The notes: generated by a model from the sequence alone, not told the origin. A DNA stretch of 64,000 bases from an uncultured Roseobacter sp. (GCA_947488305.1 CANKZM010000001.1:62001-126000); one strand, 5' to 3'; shown: positions 8,651 through 18,161, counted from the first letter of the stretch. Program-made: numbers and translations.

Positions 8651-9178
8651 CTAGAGCGGTCCTTGGATAAAAAACACGGCGTCGGAAACCGCCGTTATGG
8701 GTGCATGCTTCGTATTCCGCGCCGCGAAATGATATGCCCCGGCACTAAATGTCCTTCCACCAATCTTGAGCTTACCGCTCACCACGACGCAGTGCTCATC
8801 TCCGTCATGCGCATGGGATGGGAGGACAGCCCCCTTTGCCATCCGCACCATGAAGGCCTGCGTATGCGCCGCGCGGTCAACATGCATGACCTTACGATCA
8901 ATTCCGTCTCCGATGCGCTCCCAGATGCCTTCTTCAAGGGGGATGGTGCGGGTGCCTGGAACCGTATCGAGTTCGTCCAGACGCTCCTCAATTTCGCCCC
9001 ACAGTGCCTCGTCCGCTGAAGGGACGGGTTCAAGCCATGACGTCTCTTCGAACAATGCAAATGTTTTTTCCCAGAAGGACACTTCAGATTGAAATTCGGG
9101 ATCAACAAGGTCTGCCTTGCCTGCCTCATAAAGACCAAGAACAAATTCCGCAGCCCGGATTTTGATATCGTCCGTCAT
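8651..9178 (-). CDS. anti-sigma factor with RskA-like N-terminus and cupin C-terminus
   Basis: A 175-aa protein starting at the ATG that overlaps the sigma-factor stop (ATGA). Residues 1-70 have the RskA/ZAS-less pattern (AAEFVLGLYEAGKADL, then SFWEKTFALF and ALWGEIEERL) rather than the zinc motif of ChrR. Residues 85-175 are a ChrR-like cupin. Cupin motif 1 is intact (G-x5-H-x-H-x3-E-x6-G in GAVLPSHAHDGDEHCVVVSG). It should hold the cognate ECF sigma factor and release it on a signal sensed by the metal-bound cupin, possibly singlet oxygen or organic peroxide. Confidence 0.8.
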   Translation of the reverse strand: MTDDIKIRAAEFVLGLYEAGKADLVDPEFQSEVSFWEKTFALFEETSWLEPVPSADEALWGEIEERLDELDTVPGTRTIPLEEGIWERIGDGIDRKVMHVDRAAHTQAFMVRMAKGAVLPSHAHDGDEHCVVVSGKLKIGGRTFSAGAYHFAARNTKHAPITAVSDAVFFIQGPL

Positions 9179-9693
9179 GGGTCCAAACACCTTCTGAGCT
9201 GCATAAGCGCACGTCTTATCCGGCTCTTTATCGTCCCAAGCGGCGCTTTGGTCGCAAGACTGATTTCATGATGCGTCATGCCATAAAGATAGCAAAGCCG
9301 GATGGCGAGATGGCTCTGCGCTTCAAGACGTGACAGGCACTCTGCCAGAGCCAGTCTGTCAGCGTTGCCCTCTGAGGATTTTTCGCCAGGTTCAAGTGTG
9401 ATTTCGCGACTTAGCCAAGGGCTTGCTCTGAGCCGATCCACGGCGCGACGTCGCGCGATGGTCGAAAGCCAGGCCTTCGCGGATCCGGAAGATGCATCAA
9501 AATTCTTGGCCGATTTCCAGATGGCGACGAATGCGTCCTGCAGCGCCTCCTCTGCCAGATCACGGCGCCCAAGCCGTCTGAGGCACACCGCCAATAGATA
9601 TCCGCTCATCCGGTCAAAGAGCGCACGAAGCGACGCGCGACTGCCTCCTGCGACTTCACCTATCAGTCGTGACAGCTCTTCGTCTTCGACCAT
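9175..9693 (-). CDS. ECF-family RNA polymerase sigma factor
   Basis: A 172-aa sigma-70 family factor with region 2 (about residues 20-85, RDLAEEALQDAFVAIWK) and region 4 (about 115-168, YGMTHHEISLATKAPLGTIKSRI, given here only as the helix-turn-helix). The frame is open to 9753, but the ATG at 9693 gives the usual N-terminus. It overlaps the anti-sigma gene by 4 bases, the normal arrangement for a coupled pair. The resemblance is to RpoE/EcfG-outgroup ECFs linked to ChrR-like or RskA-like anti-sigmas. Confidence 0.88.
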   Translation of the reverse strand: MVEDEELSRLIGEVAGGSRASLRALFDRMSGYLLAVCLRRLGRRDLAEEALQDAFVAIWKSAKNFDASSGSAKAWLSTIARRRAVDRLRASPWLSREITLEPGEKSSEGNADRLALAECLSRLEAQSHLAIRLCYLYGMTHHEISLATKAPLGTIKSRIRRALMQLRRCLDP

Positions 9694-9819
9694 GCCAGAC
9701 CCCCTCGACTTCCATTCTAACACCAGTCGGCAGCACGCCCAACCCTCCAGCAAGAACGGCAGCCGGACCCCTGCGAGGGTGCCCGACCGCCACTGCCATT
9801 CGATGACTTGAAAGCCGTC

Positions 9820-11271
9820 TCAACCCGGAGGGTTCTTCGTCTTTCGCACAGCGATCACAGCTGTGAGCTCATACCGCCCCTGCGCGCCCAGCGGCACCTC
9901 CCGGACTTGGACGTTCGGGATCGTCTTGATGGTTTCCGGCGCGGAACTTGCGGCCGGTCGTTCCAAAAGCACTGTTTTGGGAAACGAAGCCGACCTGGCA
10001 TCGAGCGAGCCAACCGAAGCCGTCAACGTCGCCTGAACTTTCTGGTCACCCAGGCCGCGCGAAATCGTGCCCGACAGAGTGAAGGGAGTGAAGGCATCAT
10101 TGTTCAATCCGGGAAGAGTACTCAGAAAGTCAGACAGAACCGAGAAAAACGTCGCCGAGATGCGCTCACGGATTTCCAGGCTCTCGAGGAACCGACGGAA
10201 CAGTGCCACAGCAACCGCGACACCAGGATTGACACCGGCTAGGGCTCTCTCCAGGGCGGCATCAATGATCGCATCAAGAACTGGCTCGATCTCGCTGAGC
10301 ACTTTCCGGATCTTGGCCACGGTGTCGTCAACCTCGTCGTCGGTCAGTTTGTCTTCTTCATAGGGAAACCCGATCACAAGGTACGGCGAAACGCCCAAGG
10401 GGATCGGTGGCATCGCGTATTCGAAGCGATTTGGCTTGTCGGCTTTGCGGTTAAAGTCGTTGTCACCAGCCTTGGCAAATTTTTTCTCCTTATCGTTCAT
10501 GTTGTAAAGCACTGGCCCGATGGTCCGCCCGGCCACAAAGCTGCGGACGGAAATTCGGAATTCATCGGCGAACTTGTCCGGAAACGTCTGTTCGATGCAG
10601 CTGACAAGGTTGGTGCCCACCGCAAAGAACAGCGGTTTGACGTCATTTTGGGTAATACCGTCCAAGGGATCAAATGGCGCGCCCAAGGGCAGTTTTGCAT
10701 TTAGGGGCGTGTCCCCGCCTTGCAGTCCGAAATTAAAAAGATCCGCCTGCGTCTGCTCCAGCAGGGGAGTGTTGAAAGTGTCAGGCAATAGTGCCACGTC
10801 TGGTGTCGAGATGCTTGCAATCTCGCCAACAGCGCGCATGATCAGGCTGTCCAACCGTTGCTCGGTCTTTGGTCTGGTGGAGCTTGCCAAGACGCGTGAC
10901 GTTGACACATCCAGGGCGCGCTGAAACTCCGCAGCCGTCAACGCCCCCTGCGACTTGCGACGGGACCTGACGCGGTAAATGTCGACGAGTTCGCTTACGG
11001 CGCTGTCAAACGGCGTTGACCCGCCGGTCTCAAGCGACGTCGCCATGCGGCTGACCAATGCGGTGGCCAGAGCCAGCTGAAGTTCGTCAACAATTGTCGG
11101 ATCTGGCGTTGCGTCCGAGGCAGGCACTGACCCCGGAGCCGATTGCTTGGGTGGCACCGTTGCAGCGGGTTTTGGCAGCGTCACATCTGTTTTAACCAAT
11201 CCATCCAATGGGCTGCCCACTGGGGTGATCGTGGCGAGTCGAATGTCAGACTTCTTAAGGTCGATAACCAT
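9820..11271 (-). CDS. 483-aa hypothetical protein
   Basis: A long protein I do not recognise. The ATG at 11271 has GGAG 6 bases upstream and is preferred over the TTG at 11283. Residues 1-60 are low-complexity and Pro/Ala-rich. The middle is alpha-helical with a stretch rich in Ala and Val (about 345-365) too polar around it to be a clear membrane anchor. The C-terminal 90 residues look beta-rich, ending with repeated VREVPLGAQGRYELTAV-like strands. No signal peptide is seen. It lies upstream of the ECF sigma gene on the same strand with a 126-base gap. Confidence 0.7.
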   Translation of the reverse strand: MVIDLKKSDIRLATITPVGSPLDGLVKTDVTLPKPAATVPPKQSAPGSVPASDATPDPTIVDELQLALATALVSRMATSLETGGSTPFDSAVSELVDIYRVRSRRKSQGALTAAEFQRALDVSTSRVLASSTRPKTEQRLDSLIMRAVGEIASISTPDVALLPDTFNTPLLEQTQADLFNFGLQGGDTPLNAKLPLGAPFDPLDGITQNDVKPLFFAVGTNLVSCIEQTFPDKFADEFRISVRSFVAGRTIGPVLYNMNDKEKKFAKAGDNDFNRKADKPNRFEYAMPPIPLGVSPYLVIGFPYEEDKLTDDEVDDTVAKIRKVLSEIEPVLDAIIDAALERALAGVNPGVAVAVALFRRFLESLEIRERISATFFSVLSDFLSTLPGLNNDAFTPFTLSGTISRGLGDQKVQATLTASVGSLDARSASFPKTVLLERPAASSAPETIKTIPNVQVREVPLGAQGRYELTAVIAVRKTKNPPG

Positions 11272-11581
11272 TATTTTCTCCAATACTCTTGATTAAATTT
11301 GCGGTCAGCTTGATGCGCCTTTTTTCCAGTCCGCGTGAGCGCGCCGCGGCTCAATTGTCGTGTCGCGCCAGGTCTCCGGTACAAAATCGTACACGTGCGG
11401 CGCTTACTGTGATGCTTACATGGCCTCCTTCGTTCCTGCCTCATTCAAATATGAAATCGGGGACTCGCGCGGATTTGGATGCGTATACTGAAAATAAATG
11501 TGCCCAAGTGGATGCACGAGTGGTGCCACGCGGCAATTTCTTACATCTGGTCTCGCTGGCGTTTCGTTAGCGGTGCACCTG
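11272..11581. other. gene-free stretch next to IS66 debris
   Basis: About 300 bases. A 93-codon plus-strand open frame at 11289-11570 shows neither a domain nor a ribosome binding site and is probably fortuitous. The stretch holds the promoter region of the 483-aa gene. Confidence 0.4.
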
Positions 11582-11905
11582 TCACACGGTTTCGCCGTAA
11601 TTCCATGGCAGCAGCTCTTTGATGTCGGCTTGTTTATGCTCTTTGGCGATGGCGGTCAGAGTTTGTGACAAATGACCGCGTGGCTCGATCCAGCTGAGTT
11701 TGCAGGTCTCGATCAGAGGCGCGATGACGGCCCAGTTCTGTCCGCACGTGTCATGTCCGGCGAAAAGCGCATTTTGTGGGCCAGGGCGACGGGGCGGATG
11801 GGTTGCTCGACCGGGTTGCTGTCGAGCTCGATGCGGCCAGCGCTGAGGCACAGGCCAATGGCTAGTATCGTCAGTCGAATGATCTGGATGCTTCGACGTG
11901 GCGTT
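11582..11905 (-). pseudogene. IS66-family transposase (TnpC) C-terminal remnant
   Basis: On the minus strand the end reads NALFAGHDTCGQNWAVIAPL, then IETCKL, and closes with IKELLPWNY, the hallmark C-terminus of IS66 TnpC. The preceding conserved part (RLTILAIGLCLSAGRIELD, then NPVEQPIRPVALAHK) is in another frame. One A appears to be missing near 11773, so the protein is frameshifted. Everything upstream is gone. This is a dead fragment. Confidence 0.85.
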
Positions 11906-12096
11906 CAGATCTGGCGGACACAGAGAGTACGAAGGACCCGTGCAAGAGCACGCGTGTCCAAGCTGTGGAAAACCTTCCCACCATTTCTTTTTACAGGTCA
12001 CCGTTGCCACCCAATCGAACCAACATAAGGTGGCAATGTTAGGCGCAAGAAAACGGGTTCCTTCCGCCTGACTGCTAAGATGTTGCCTGTCCAAAG

Positions 12097-12570
12097 TCAG
12101 CGCGATGCAAGGATGCTTTCTATCGCTGACAATCCGGCCTCAATGTCGTCGACCACAACACCTTCCATGCCGGGGTCATCAGAGGAGAAGTTTGCAATCC
12201 ACTCGATGAGTAGGTTTCCCCCGGGCTGTATTGACAGTGTTGCCGTGAAATTCTCAACCGGCAATGAGGAACTAACGGTCTTGTACGTGTAAGATAACCC
12301 TTCCTCTCGGGCGATCCGTTTTTGGGTCATTTCTTCGCCGGTATCTGTTGTCAACACACGGACCAGAGACCCATCGATGACCTTCAGCGCACAGGAAGAT
12401 ACCTGGGGGTGCCAATCGTCGATGTCGCAGAAGTCGCCGATCAGATGCCAAACCTGCGGCGTTGACGACTGGAGTTCAATCGACCGCTTCACCTGGAAGT
12501 CCGCCGGCCACGCTGCTGTTGCGCACAGCAGGCTTGCAGCGATGGTTGAGAACTTAGCGATGGATGTCAT
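12097..12570 (-). CDS. secreted SRPBCC-family (polyketide cyclase/START-like) protein
   Basis: A 157-aa protein with a signal peptide (residues 1-23, ending AAWPA) and one SRPBCC helix-grip domain. VWHLIGDFCDIDDWHPQVSS is the typical first helix-strand region, and the C-terminal helix is present. Such proteins bind hydrophobic ligands. An exported version would act in the periplasm. It is divergent from a CadC-like regulator with a 93-base gap, so the regulator may control it. The ligand is unknown. Confidence 0.8.
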   Translation of the reverse strand: MTSIAKFSTIAASLLCATAAWPADFQVKRSIELQSSTPQVWHLIGDFCDIDDWHPQVSSCALKVIDGSLVRVLTTDTGEEMTQKRIAREEGLSYTYKTVSSSLPVENFTATLSIQPGGNLLIEWIANFSSDDPGMEGVVVDDIEAGLSAIESILASR

Positions 12571-12663
12571 AGTGTTTCCTTTCGAAAAATGAAGAAGCAG
12601 ACGAATTTTCTTGCGTCATGTTGCGAGTCTTCGCAGGCTCAGTGGGGCATGGAGGTGGTCGAA

Positions 12664-14352
12664 ATGTCCGGAGAAAGCTCTGAAAAAAATCTGAATTCTT
12701 CCAGCGAAGTTCCCTTGGGCGACTTTGTGTTTTCGGTAGAGACAGACGAGTTGCGCGATGGGGCCGGGCACCCGGTTCATCTGCGTCGTCAAAGCTCCGA
12801 AGTCCTTTCCTATCTCGTGAACCGACTTGGCGAGATCGTTTCAAAGGACGATCTGTTTGAAAACGTCTGGGCCAAGACAGCCGTTACCGACGACAGCCTT
12901 TCCCAGTGCATTGCCGACATTCGCAGGACGTTGAACGATGACGATCACAGGATTGTCCAAACCCTTCCCAAGAAGGGCTACCGATTGGTCCCGACTTCTC
13001 TTCCTTCAGGTGAGGCAGAAGCGGCGCCCGCTTCCGCCAATGTCGCGCGTGTCAGTCGTTTGAAGCTTACTGCTTTTAGCCTGATCGCAGTCGTCGTTTT
13101 GGCCCTTGGTGCATTCTGGGGGGTGGGGCGCGACAGGTACGCCTCTTCGGAAGAACTGCCTTTGCCCTCCAAACCATCGATTGCGGTTCTCGCATTTGAA
13201 GACCTTAGCGTCGGTCCTGATGCAAACTATCTAAGCGACGCAATCGCTGAGGGAATCATCGTGGATTTGTCCCGGTACTCCGAACTCTTTGTCATCGCAC
13301 GAAATTCGAGCTTCAGCTTTCGCGGCAGCACCACTGAAGTCAGCAAAATTTCCCGCGCGCTTGGCGTTCGTTACTTGCTGGAGGGGAGTCAACAAAAGAG
13401 CGATGATCAGCTGCGCGTAACCGTTCAGTTGATTGATGCCGTCGAAGGTCGGAGCCTTTGGTCACATGTCTACAACAGCGACCTTGGCGATGTCTTCGCG
13501 ATGCAGGATGAGATCGTCCAAAGAACCGTGGCGACCGTCGCCCAGAGAGTGATCAATTTCGAAGGACAGAAAGCGATCAAGTCCGACGAGGCGAAGTTGA
13601 CGGCCCTGCTGCTGAACTGGAAAGCCCGTCAACACCTCTTTTCCTTCACCCCTGAGGGCACCGAAAAGGCCCGTCTGGCCAACCTGGCGGCTGTTGAGGC
13701 CGATCCTACGCAGCCTTACGGATATGTCGGGCTGACGTTTGTTCATATCAACCGGTACCGCTGGGGATGGACAGATGAAGACCCGATCGTCGAGTTGGAT
13801 GCCGCACGGAACTATGCGCGCAAAGCCGTTCAGGTCGCGCCGGAATACTATGATGCGCATACAGCCATGGCGTACATGCACATTCAGGAAGGCGAGCTTG
13901 AGAAATCGGTGGCGCGCTTTCGAAAATCGCTCGAACTCAATCCCAACGATACGAGCGCGATGGCCGCGCTGGCTGAAGCCTTGACCTATGGCGGGCGGGC
14001 GGAAGAAGCCGAAGAACTGATGCTGCGTGTCGTCCGGCTGGATCCGCTGCACCAGGATTGGATCAAATGGAACCTTGCGTGGGTGCAATGGCACACGCGA
14101 AATTGTGACGATGCGCTGGAGACCATGAACGCCATGTCCGAGATACCTCCGATGGCGTATCGCGTGCTGGCGATCATCCAGATGTGTCGGGGCGACAAAA
14201 GTGAGGCGAGCAAGGCCGTTGGGCAACTGATTAATTTCGATCCTGATTATTCACTCCAGGACGTTCTCCACAATTATGAAGGAAAGTACGTCGTCGAGTC
14301 AGATCTGAAACGCGTCCTGAACGATCTGCGCGAAGCCGGTTTGCCAGAGTAG
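12664..14352 (+). CDS. CadC/ToxR-like membrane regulator with TPR periplasmic domain
   Basis: A 562-aa protein started at the ATG preceded by GGAGGT (12651-12656). The frame is open to 12589. Residues 15-110 form an OmpR-type winged helix (LRRQSSEVLSYLVNRLGEIV, then TLPKKGYRLVP). One transmembrane helix follows (about 130-150). Next comes a TolB-N/adenylate-cyclase-associated segment (PSIAVLAFEDLSVGPDANYL), then TPR repeats to the C-terminus. Such proteins sense a periplasmic signal and bind DNA directly from the membrane. The likely target is the divergent SRPBCC gene. Confidence 0.85.
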   Translation: MSGESSEKNLNSSSEVPLGDFVFSVETDELRDGAGHPVHLRRQSSEVLSYLVNRLGEIVSKDDLFENVWAKTAVTDDSLSQCIADIRRTLNDDDHRIVQTLPKKGYRLVPTSLPSGEAEAAPASANVARVSRLKLTAFSLIAVVVLALGAFWGVGRDRYASSEELPLPSKPSIAVLAFEDLSVGPDANYLSDAIAEGIIVDLSRYSELFVIARNSSFSFRGSTTEVSKISRALGVRYLLEGSQQKSDDQLRVTVQLIDAVEGRSLWSHVYNSDLGDVFAMQDEIVQRTVATVAQRVINFEGQKAIKSDEAKLTALLLNWKARQHLFSFTPEGTEKARLANLAAVEADPTQPYGYVGLTFVHINRYRWGWTDEDPIVELDAARNYARKAVQVAPEYYDAHTAMAYMHIQEGELEKSVARFRKSLELNPNDTSAMAALAEALTYGGRAEEAEELMLRVVRLDPLHQDWIKWNLAWVQWHTRNCDDALETMNAMSEIPPMAYRVLAIIQMCRGDKSEASKAVGQLINFDPDYSLQDVLHNYEGKYVVESDLKRVLNDLREAGLPE

Positions 14353-14837
14353 GACGTGCTGGGGGCTGGAACCGCGCAATAGTGATTGGGCGCGACATGG
14401 ACTAAGTTGATAGATATCTGGCCAATCTGGAGCGAGAATAGAGCGATCAGTTTGGTTGGACCAATCGTTGTCGAAAAGTCATACGGCAGTTCGATCCAAG
14501 ACAGACTAGTTCTAATCTAGTGCTATGGCACATATTGCGGTTCGTGGCGCTGGCAAATTTCATTCTCCAGAGTTTCGCGCTTTTTTCCCAAACCGCTGGC
14601 TTGGTTTCTAGTCTTTCAAAGCCTTTTCTACAGCGATGAGTGACTGATGTGCGGAATGCAATTTCAGCATTCGACGCTGCTGCTCAAGATTGGCTATGGC
14701 CGATAAGGCCATTTCCGCGGATCGGTTTCCAAAGTGCCTCGAGCAAGAACCGTGTGCGATCTCTTGCGTCGAATGAAGCAGCTATCACTGTCTGAAGACG
14801 TTCGATAAGCTATCCCAGCCAAGAAGGAGGTCCGACC
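14353..14837. other. intergenic stretch with one weak small ORF
   Basis: About 485 bases. A 34-codon minus-strand frame at 14712-14608 reads like a single helix (it begins MALSAIANLEQQRRMLKLHS), but nothing else supports it. The imperfect symmetric ACTAG...CTAGT lies near 14508-14524. AAGGAGGT just before 14838 is the ribosome binding site of the pseudogene. Confidence 0.4.
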
Positions 14838-15637
14838 ATGGACATTGTCGCAAAGGTTACCGCATTAGTGGGTGGCGGGGTCGCTTTAATGCGGCGGTTT
14901 GGGTCGCCTGCGCAGCAGGCCTTCGGTGCGGATCCCACGATTCCCGAAGCGCGCAAGCAGGGGATCATGACCCTGAAGATGCCCGTTGCGGAAGGTTGGA
15001 AGGATGGCCGCCTGCCCACGTGCGCATCCGGTTTGAAGGTCAACCCCTTTGCCACCGGTCTGGATCACCCCCGGTGGATCGAGGTTCTGCCCAATGGCGA
15101 TGTTCTGGTGGCAGAATCCAAGGAGCAGGCAGGACCACCGAAAACCTTGATGGACCATGCGGCGCAAGCAACCATGCGCCGGGTCAAGGCGATCGGCAAA
15201 AGCGCGAACAGGGTCACCTTATGGCGGGATGCCGACGGCGACGGCGAGGCAGAAATCCGCGAGGTTTTCGTCGAAAACCAGAACCAGCCTTTTGGCATGG
15301 CCTTGGTGGGAGATCAGTTCTTCCTCGGCAATACCGACGGAATCAGAGTATTCGACTACGCATCGGGCGACACCGCGCTGTCAGGCAGCGGAAGGACGTT
15401 GGTAGAATTCAAGCCGCATGGCCACTGGACACGAAGCCTGATCGTCTCGCCCGACGGCACCAGGATCTACGCCGGCGTCGGCTCGCTTTCGAACAATGGC
15501 AACCAGGGGAAGGAGGTAGAGGAGGGCCACGCGGCTACGGGCGTCCCGTCGGTGTGGCCGTGGGAGCTGATGGAAAATCCCTTTTGATGGCGGATGACGT
15601 CGGCGATATAATCTGGCGCGTTTCAGGCGAAACCTAA
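14838..15637 (+). pseudogene. PQQ-dependent sugar (sorbosone-type) dehydrogenase, internally deleted
   Basis: The N-terminal part (14838-about 15527) is intact: a signal/anchor, then the beta-propeller opening with GLDHPRWIEVLPNGDVLVAE and RSLIVSPDGTRIYAGVGS. At EVEEGHAA it jumps to the last blade, which continues in another frame as GRPVGVAVGADGKSLLMADD and IIWRVSGET up to 15637. Compared with intact homologues the middle blades are missing and the join is out of frame. The intact strong ribosome binding site suggests a recent deletion. A truncated 249-aa product could still be translated. Confidence 0.85.
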
Positions 15638-16184
15638 GCGCTGCCGGATGCGCGAGACGTTGGCGCCGGCGTCAATGTCCGGCGAGATAGCTGGTGGTTC
15701 GCAAAGGGGCATTGTTTTGGTGAAACCGGCCCCTAGCTGAAGCTTGATCTTACGATGGCTACAGACGGCCACTCTAACGGACTGTGTCGCAGCTTTAGCT
15801 GGTCGTCTTGAACGGCGGGACCGTGCCGTTCGTAAGGTCCGTGTAATTTGGGGTTTGGGACGATGCTGCGCCGCATCTGAGGTCGGCTTTGAGTCCATTA
15901 CGACAAATGCCGCGCGTCGCAGGAACGTCTGGTATTGATACTTAGCAAAAATACCTGAAGCCAATTGGTGTATTCTCAATGGTATGCGCCACAAGATTTT
16001 TCATTTAATTGCATCAGCTTATTGGTGATGGCAGAAATGTATGCAGTGCATGCGGCGCGATGGCGGGGAGTTACAGTCCGTAGGGCAGATCGGCCTGTCG
16101 CTTGACCTATGATAAGGTCTTTTTTGCCAAATCTCCCCAAAAAGTTGTAGCGTGATCTGAGAAAGATACAGATTGGGGGGCGGT
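15638..16184. other. intergenic stretch upstream of uspA
   Basis: About 550 bases without a supported gene. It contains the second copy (15881-15897) of the GGTCGGCTTT-type repeat also seen at 7088. The promoter of the UspA-AGCS pair must lie in the AT-rich part after about 15950. Confidence 0.4.
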
Positions 16185-16619
16185 ATGCTGAATAAATTTC
16201 TTGTGGCTGTCGAAGGAAGTGCGGGCAGTCGGCGTGCTGTGAACCATGCAATTGAACATGCAAAAGCGTCCAATGCAGAATTGGTATTGGCCCATGTCAT
16301 CGACTGGTCACCCTATAGTTTTCATACTCCAGAAGAGCTCTCTGCGCGGCACAAACGGCGCGAGGAAGAACTAACGAGGGCCAAGGATATAGTACTGGCG
16401 CCGATCATGAAGCTCGTTGAAGACGCCGGCGTGAAATCGTCCGCTGAGGTTCGGCACGGCAAAGGAGCCGAAACACTGGCAGAGATGGCCAAAGAGCACG
16501 AAGTTGCTCAGATCATTGCCGGGCGCAGCGGTGAAAGCGGTGTGTCGACGATGCTGTTTGGCACTACTTCGTCAAAACTTGTCCAGATCAGCTCCGTTCC
16601 GGTCTTGATCGTTCCCTAA
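16185..16619 (+). CDS. universal stress protein, UspA family
   Basis: A 144-aa single-domain Usp. The ATG at 16185 follows a G-rich ribosome binding site; an ATG 12 bases upstream is less likely. The ATP-binding pattern G-x2-G-x9-G-(S/T) is present in GRSGESGVSTMLFGTTSS, so it is probably the nucleotide-binding type. It precedes a sodium:alanine symporter gene by 39 bases, an arrangement in which a Usp may modulate the transporter. That role is inferred. Confidence 0.9.
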   Translation: MLNKFLVAVEGSAGSRRAVNHAIEHAKASNAELVLAHVIDWSPYSFHTPEELSARHKRREEELTRAKDIVLAPIMKLVEDAGVKSSAEVRHGKGAETLAEMAKEHEVAQIIAGRSGESGVSTMLFGTTSSKLVQISSVPVLIVP

Positions 16620-16658
16620 GACAAGGAAAACGAACCTTAAAAACACTGGAGGGACATC

Positions 16659-18161
16659 ATGACTTACAGACCATTCATTGCTTTTTCAATACTCTTTGCT
16701 GCCTTGGCTTCCCCAGCTTTCGCTGGGATCGACGACACAATCAACTCGATTACAGCTCCAATAGCGTCGTTGATCGGTCAAATCGTGTTTTTCAAAATTC
16801 CAGTCTTTGGAGCACAGCTTCCGCTTGTTGTACTTTGGCTTGTGGTTGGTGCCGTCTTCTTCACGTTCTACATGGGGTTTGTCAGTCTTCGTGGGTTCAA
16901 ACATGCAATTGAACTGGTTCGGGGCGATTATTCCAATCCGAATGACGCCGGTGAAGTGTCGCATTTTCAGGCTCTGGCAACAGCGGTTTCGGGCACCGTA
17001 GGCATCGGCAATATCGGTGGCGTCGCCGTGGCGGTCACCGTTGGCGGGCCGGGTGCAACGTTCTGGATGATTCTCGCGGGCTTCTTGGGCATGTCGACCA
17101 AGTTCGTGGAATGTACCCTCGGCGTAAAATACCGTCAGGAAAACCCGGACGGTTCGGTCTCTGGTGGGCCGATGTATTTCATGCGCGATGGGCTCGCGGC
17201 ACAGGGCCGAGCCGGTCTTAGTAAGTTCATGGGCACATTTTACGCCGTTGGCATATTCATTGGCGCCCTTGGAATTGGCAATATGTTCCAATCCAATCAG
17301 GCCTATGTACAGTTAAACACAGTAGCTGGCGGGGCGCTTGACGGTTTGGGCTGGCTTGTCGGTCTGATCCTCGCGGGCGTCGTGTTTTCCGTCATCATCG
17401 GCGGCATTAAATCCATTGCGGCGGTTACTGAGAAGGTTGTGCCATTCATGGCAGTCCTCTACTGCGTTTTCGCAATCATTGTGATCTTGATGAACGGGGC
17501 TTTCATTCCGGCCGCGATCGGCAACATCTTTAGCGGCGCGCTCACACCTGAAGGCGTCGCTGGCGGTGCCCTTGGCGCGCTTATCATCGGATTCCAGCGG
17601 GCTGTTTTCTCGAACGAGGCCGGGATCGGTTCGGCCTCTATCGCACACTCCGCCGTGCGGACGAATGAGCCCGTAACCGAGGGATACGTATCTCTGCTGG
17701 AGCCATTCATCGACACAATCGTGATCTGTACCATTACCGCTCTGGTTATCGGCACGACACAAGTGGCAGCACCAGGGTTTGCCGGGGATGCAACTGGCGT
17801 TGCCATGACGTCAGCAGCGTTTGAGCGTCAGATCAGCTGGTTCCCATACGTGCTGGCAATCGCAGCACTCTTGTTTGCCTTCTCGACCATGATCTCATGG
17901 TCCTACTACGGACTGAAAGGCTGGACCTATCTGTTTGGTGAAAGCACGCAAACGCTGTACAAGTTGATCTTTTGCGCCTTTGTGGCTTTGGGCTGCATGG
18001 TTCAACTTGGTCCGATCCTTGATATCTCAGACGCGCTGGTCTTCCTCATCTGTGTGCCAAATATCCTGGCGCTCTATTTTCTGGCGCCAGTCGTGAAGCG
18101 GGAGATGAACAGCTACATGGAACGCATCAAGAGTGGTGAGATCAAGAAGTACAAGGCCTAA
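16659..18161 (+). CDS. sodium:alanine/glycine symporter (AGCS family)
   Basis: A 500-aa inner-membrane carrier with about eleven transmembrane segments. It carries the AGCS signature region (GTVGIGNIGGVAVAVTVGGP, then GMSTKFVECTLGVKYR) and the conserved FSNEAGIGSASIAHSA. It should take up alanine, glycine or related small neutral amino acids with sodium. The first 22 residues resemble a signal peptide, as often in this family. GGAGG is found before the ATG. Length is normal. Confidence 0.93.
   Translation: MTYRPFIAFSILFAALASPAFAGIDDTINSITAPIASLIGQIVFFKIPVFGAQLPLVVLWLVVGAVFFTFYMGFVSLRGFKHAIELVRGDYSNPNDAGEVSHFQALATAVSGTVGIGNIGGVAVAVTVGGPGATFWMILAGFLGMSTKFVECTLGVKYRQENPDGSVSGGPMYFMRDGLAAQGRAGLSKFMGTFYAVGIFIGALGIGNMFQSNQAYVQLNTVAGGALDGLGWLVGLILAGVVFSVIIGGIKSIAAVTEKVVPFMAVLYCVFAIIVILMNGAFIPAAIGNIFSGALTPEGVAGGALGALIIGFQRAVFSNEAGIGSASIAHSAVRTNEPVTEGYVSLLEPFIDTIVICTITALVIGTTQVAAPGFAGDATGVAMTSAAFERQISWFPYVLAIAALLFAFSTMISWSYYGLKGWTYLFGESTQTLYKLIFCAFVALGCMVQLGPILDISDALVFLICVPNILALYFLAPVVKREMNSYMERIKSGEIKKYKA

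Noticed and set aside
11289-11570. 93-codon plus-strand ORF
   Set aside because: No ribosome binding site, no domain and odd composition; it lies in the promoter region of the 483-aa gene and IS66 debris.
13462-14226. 254-codon minus-strand frame inside the CadC-like gene
   Set aside because: Antisense shadow of TPR coding sequence; no domain.
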